Shown here: piece by piece, positions 4,548 through 5,655 of the stretch
Layout: every line of letters starts with the position of its first letter
Position numbering within the stretch: the stretch's first letter is position 1
From: an uncultured Eubacteriales bacterium
Lineage (GTDB): Bacteria; Bacillota; Clostridia; Oscillospirales; Oscillospiraceae
DNA length: 5,655 nucleotides
Direction: 5' to 3'
Assembly (NCBI GenBank): GCA_900549885.1
Contig: URQA01000154.1
Coordinates: 1-5,655 of the forward strand
Program-made: the position numbers and the translations under genes
Notes under the pieces: model-generated
Databases searched by the model: none
What the model was told of the DNA's origin: nothing
Seen by the model: only the letters and a program-made list of their open reading frames with translations

Positions 4548-5228
4548 ATGAAAAAGCATAGGTGGAATATTACGCTTGCGCTTACAGTATTACTGCTGGG
4601 GGGCGGCTTACTCTTCCTGTGGCAGACCGGCTTTTTTGCTGCGGCGACCTCTCTGGAAGGAATCCGGGCATATATAGAAGAGTTTTCTCCTTATTCACAG
4701 GCGGTTTTCTTTTCCGTGCAACTGGCCTCCGTCATTTTAGCGCCGATCCCCAGCAACATTACAGCGGCGGCAGGAGCGCTGCTATTTGGCATGTGGCCGG
4801 CTTTTTTGCTCACTTGGGCGGCTGTGGCCCTGGGGTCGCTCGTTGTGTTTTGTTTGGCAAGGGCTCTGGGACAAAAATTTGTGGAGCGATTTGTGAGCGA
4901 AAAGGTGTCGGAGCGTTATTTGGGCCTTATGAAAAGGAAAAGGGACGTTTTTTTATGTCTGGTGTTTTTGTTCCCTTTCTTCCCGGATGATATCATTTGT
5001 ATCCTAGCTGGACTCACTGACATCAAGCGCACACGCTTTGCAATGATTGTGGTTTTATTTCGTCCCTGGGGACTTCTGGTGGCCTGTGGTGTTGGGGGAT
5101 CGGTGATATCCATTCCTCTGTGGGGCATGGTATTGATAGGCATTGCCGGGGCGATCCTGTTTCTGGTGGGGCTCAAATACGGGGACAGGGTGGAGGCGTG
5201 CCTGCTTGAGCGAATGAAGAAGCGCTGA
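4548..5228 (+). CDS. VTT-domain (TVP38/TMEM64, DedA-like) membrane protein
   Basis: This is a 226-residue integral membrane protein. There are hydrophobic segments near residues 8-26, 50-68, 72-104, 133-156, 163-187 and 188-210. The VTT-domain signature re-entrant loops are visible: APIPSN followed by a G-x-x-x-FG end (65-81), and FPFFPDD followed by LAG (142-155). The next stretch, T-x-I-x-x-x-RF with an R-P-W-G (172-175), is typical of the TVP38/TMEM64 branch. Length is normal for the family. DedA relatives move undecaprenyl phosphate or other lipids across the membrane; the exact substrate of TVP38-type proteins is not known, so a lipid-transport role is inference. The ribosome site AGAGGAG (4531-4537) lies 10 nt before ATG 4548. 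It appears monocistronic, with its own possible promoter and a terminator at 5472-5511. Base composition and position suggest a host gene, not a phage gene. Confidence 0.9.
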   Translation: MKKHRWNITLALTVLLLGGGLLFLWQTGFFAAATSLEGIRAYIEEFSPYSQAVFFSVQLASVILAPIPSNITAAAGALLFGMWPAFLLTWAAVALGSLVVFCLARALGQKFVERFVSEKVSERYLGLMKRKRDVFLCLVFLFPFFPDDIICILAGLTDIKRTRFAMIVVLFRPWGLLVACGVGGSVISIPLWGMVLIGIAGAILFLVGLKYGDRVEACLLERMKKR

Positions 5229-5374
5229 AGCAGGCGATATGAGTACTCGGACCCATGAAAAAGACACGGGTGGATTCCGGTACATCTCAGTCAAGCCTGC
5301 AAAAATCGCACAAATGGAGCAAAAAGACCTTTTGTTTGCCCAGCGTCCCTCAGAGCAGACGGTGTCTTTGCGCC

Positions 5375-5415
5375 GTGAATTCGAGCGGAGCGGGAATTAC
5401 GCAGAGCGAATTCAC
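5375..5415. repeat. Perfect 9-bp inverted repeat
   Basis: GTGAATTCG (5375-5383) and CGAATTCAC (5407-5415) are exact reverse complements separated by 23 nt. There is no T-run next to them, so this is not an intrinsic terminator. It could be part of a structured RNA or a leftover repeat. Confidence 0.7.
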
Positions 5416-5418
5416 TTT

Positions 5419-5470
5419 GGTCCACGTATTTTTAATACCAGAGAGTGGGATGTCCAACGGAAGTGGGACC
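5419..5470. repeat. Imperfect foldable segment
   Basis: GGTCCAC (5419-5425) pairs with GTGGGACC (5463-5470) with one bulged base. Inside, GTATT-TTT-AATAC (5426-5438) makes a small hairpin directly stacked on it. The segment sits immediately before the large terminator stem; function unknown. Confidence 0.45.
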
Positions 5471-5471
5471 C

Positions 5472-5511
5472 AAAAAGGAAGGCATCTGCTGTTGCAGATG
5501 CCTTCCTTTTT
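5472..5511 (-). terminator. Bidirectional terminator, 18-bp perfect stem
   Basis: The arms 5472-5489 and 5494-5511 are perfectly complementary over 18 bp with loop TGTT. Each strand ends in five T. It lies directly after the CCA end of the leftward tRNA-Ala, which it should terminate, and it can also stop rightward transcription from the VTT-domain gene. Confidence 0.9.
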
Positions 5512-5586
5512 GGTGGACCTGAAGGGATTCGAACCCTCGACCTCTCGGATGCGAACCGAACGCGCTCCCAACTGCGCTACAGGCCC
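5511..5586 (-). tRNA. tRNA-Ala, anticodon CGC
   Basis: This is a complete 76-nt cloverleaf with encoded CCA (5511-5513). The acceptor GGGCCTG/CAGGTCC contains the G3-U70 pair that marks alanine tRNAs. The anticodon stem TTCGG/CCGAG encloses TTCGCAT, so the anticodon is CGC and reads GCG. T arm GAGGG-TTCGAAT-CCCTT and discriminator A73 are normal. The T-run of the terminator overlaps the CCA end by one base. Confidence 0.97.
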
Positions 5587-5640
5587 ATATCAAAATTATA
5601 ATCCTATATGACACACCCGATCGGAGCCGAATGCTTACTT

Positions 5641-5646
5641 ATTATA
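5641..5646 (-). promoter_or_regulatory. Probable -10 element of tRNA-Ala promoter (cut by window end)
   Basis: On the minus strand, TATAAT (5641-5646) is preceded by TGC, an extended -10 like that of the tRNA-Gly promoter; the -35 would lie past the window end. It is 54 nt from the tRNA 5' end. A second TATAAT at 5595-5600 is only 8 nt from the tRNA and has no good -35 at 17 nt, so I prefer the distal one. Confidence 0.4.
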
Positions 5647-5655
5647 GCATACTCC

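Larger units (their letters stand above)
5229..5471. other. Gene-free stretch with inverted repeats
   Basis: I see no supported gene here. Open frames that cross this stretch run into the antisense of the tRNA-Ala gene and lack ribosome sites. It contains a 9-bp perfect inverted repeat (5375-5383 with 5407-5415) and a second foldable segment at 5419-5470, described separately. Confidence 0.6.

Noticed and set aside
5239..5614. Open frames on both strands ending in GGPEGIRTLDL-, KGFEPSTSRM- and FGSHPRGRGFESL-like sequences
   Set aside because: These are translations across the tRNA-Ala gene in its sense and antisense frames, a well-known source of false proteins. None has a ribosome site.

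Overview
The window shows the late end of a siphovirus/myovirus-type prophage, followed by host chromosome, in what looks like a GC-rich member of the Clostridia. An Oscillospiraceae-like gut Firmicute is my best guess. The grounds are strong AGGAGG-type ribosome sites, an XkdX-family phage gene, U-tract intrinsic terminators, CCA-encoding tRNAs and high GC in the phage genes. The genus cannot be fixed from this sequence alone.

Positions 1-3736 are a tightly packed rightward phage operon. It runs: the 3' part of a collagen-repeat tail fibre (1-942); a 56-residue orphan starting at GTG (954-1124); an XkdX-family protein (1117-1233); an unrecognised 112-residue protein (1264-1602); a 513-residue lysin (1595-3136); a small holin (3153-3431); and a membrane-anchored coiled-coil protein (3435-3689). 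An intrinsic terminator follows at 3704-3736. Genes are separated by 3 to 30 nt or overlap by 8 nt, so many starts are probably translationally coupled. The order tail fibre, XkdX, lysis genes matches PBSX-like phages of Firmicutes.

The lysin is the most interesting gene. A phosphodiester-glycosidase-like (NAGPA-type) N-terminal half joins an SH3b plus zinc amidase half through a polar linker. A strong in-frame ribosome site and ATG lie exactly at the junction (2303-2317). The gene may therefore give both a full-length 513-residue protein and a 273-residue SH3b-amidase.

Positions 3737-4037 hold a gene-free segment with a 12-bp tandem repeat, then a leftward tRNA-Gly(CCC) whose 3' end faces the phage genes. 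This suggests the prophage sits in the tRNA 3' end, but the other boundary is outside the window.

Positions 4038 onward look like host DNA. They hold a leftward promoter for the tRNA, then a compact rightward unit (palindrome, sigma-A-type promoter, strong ribosome site, 29-codon ORF, terminator), a second hairpin, and a VTT-domain (TVP38/TMEM64, DedA-like) membrane protein at 4548-5228. Next come a gene-free stretch with inverted repeats, an 18-bp perfect terminator stem, and a leftward tRNA-Ala(CGC) with its promoter at the window edge.
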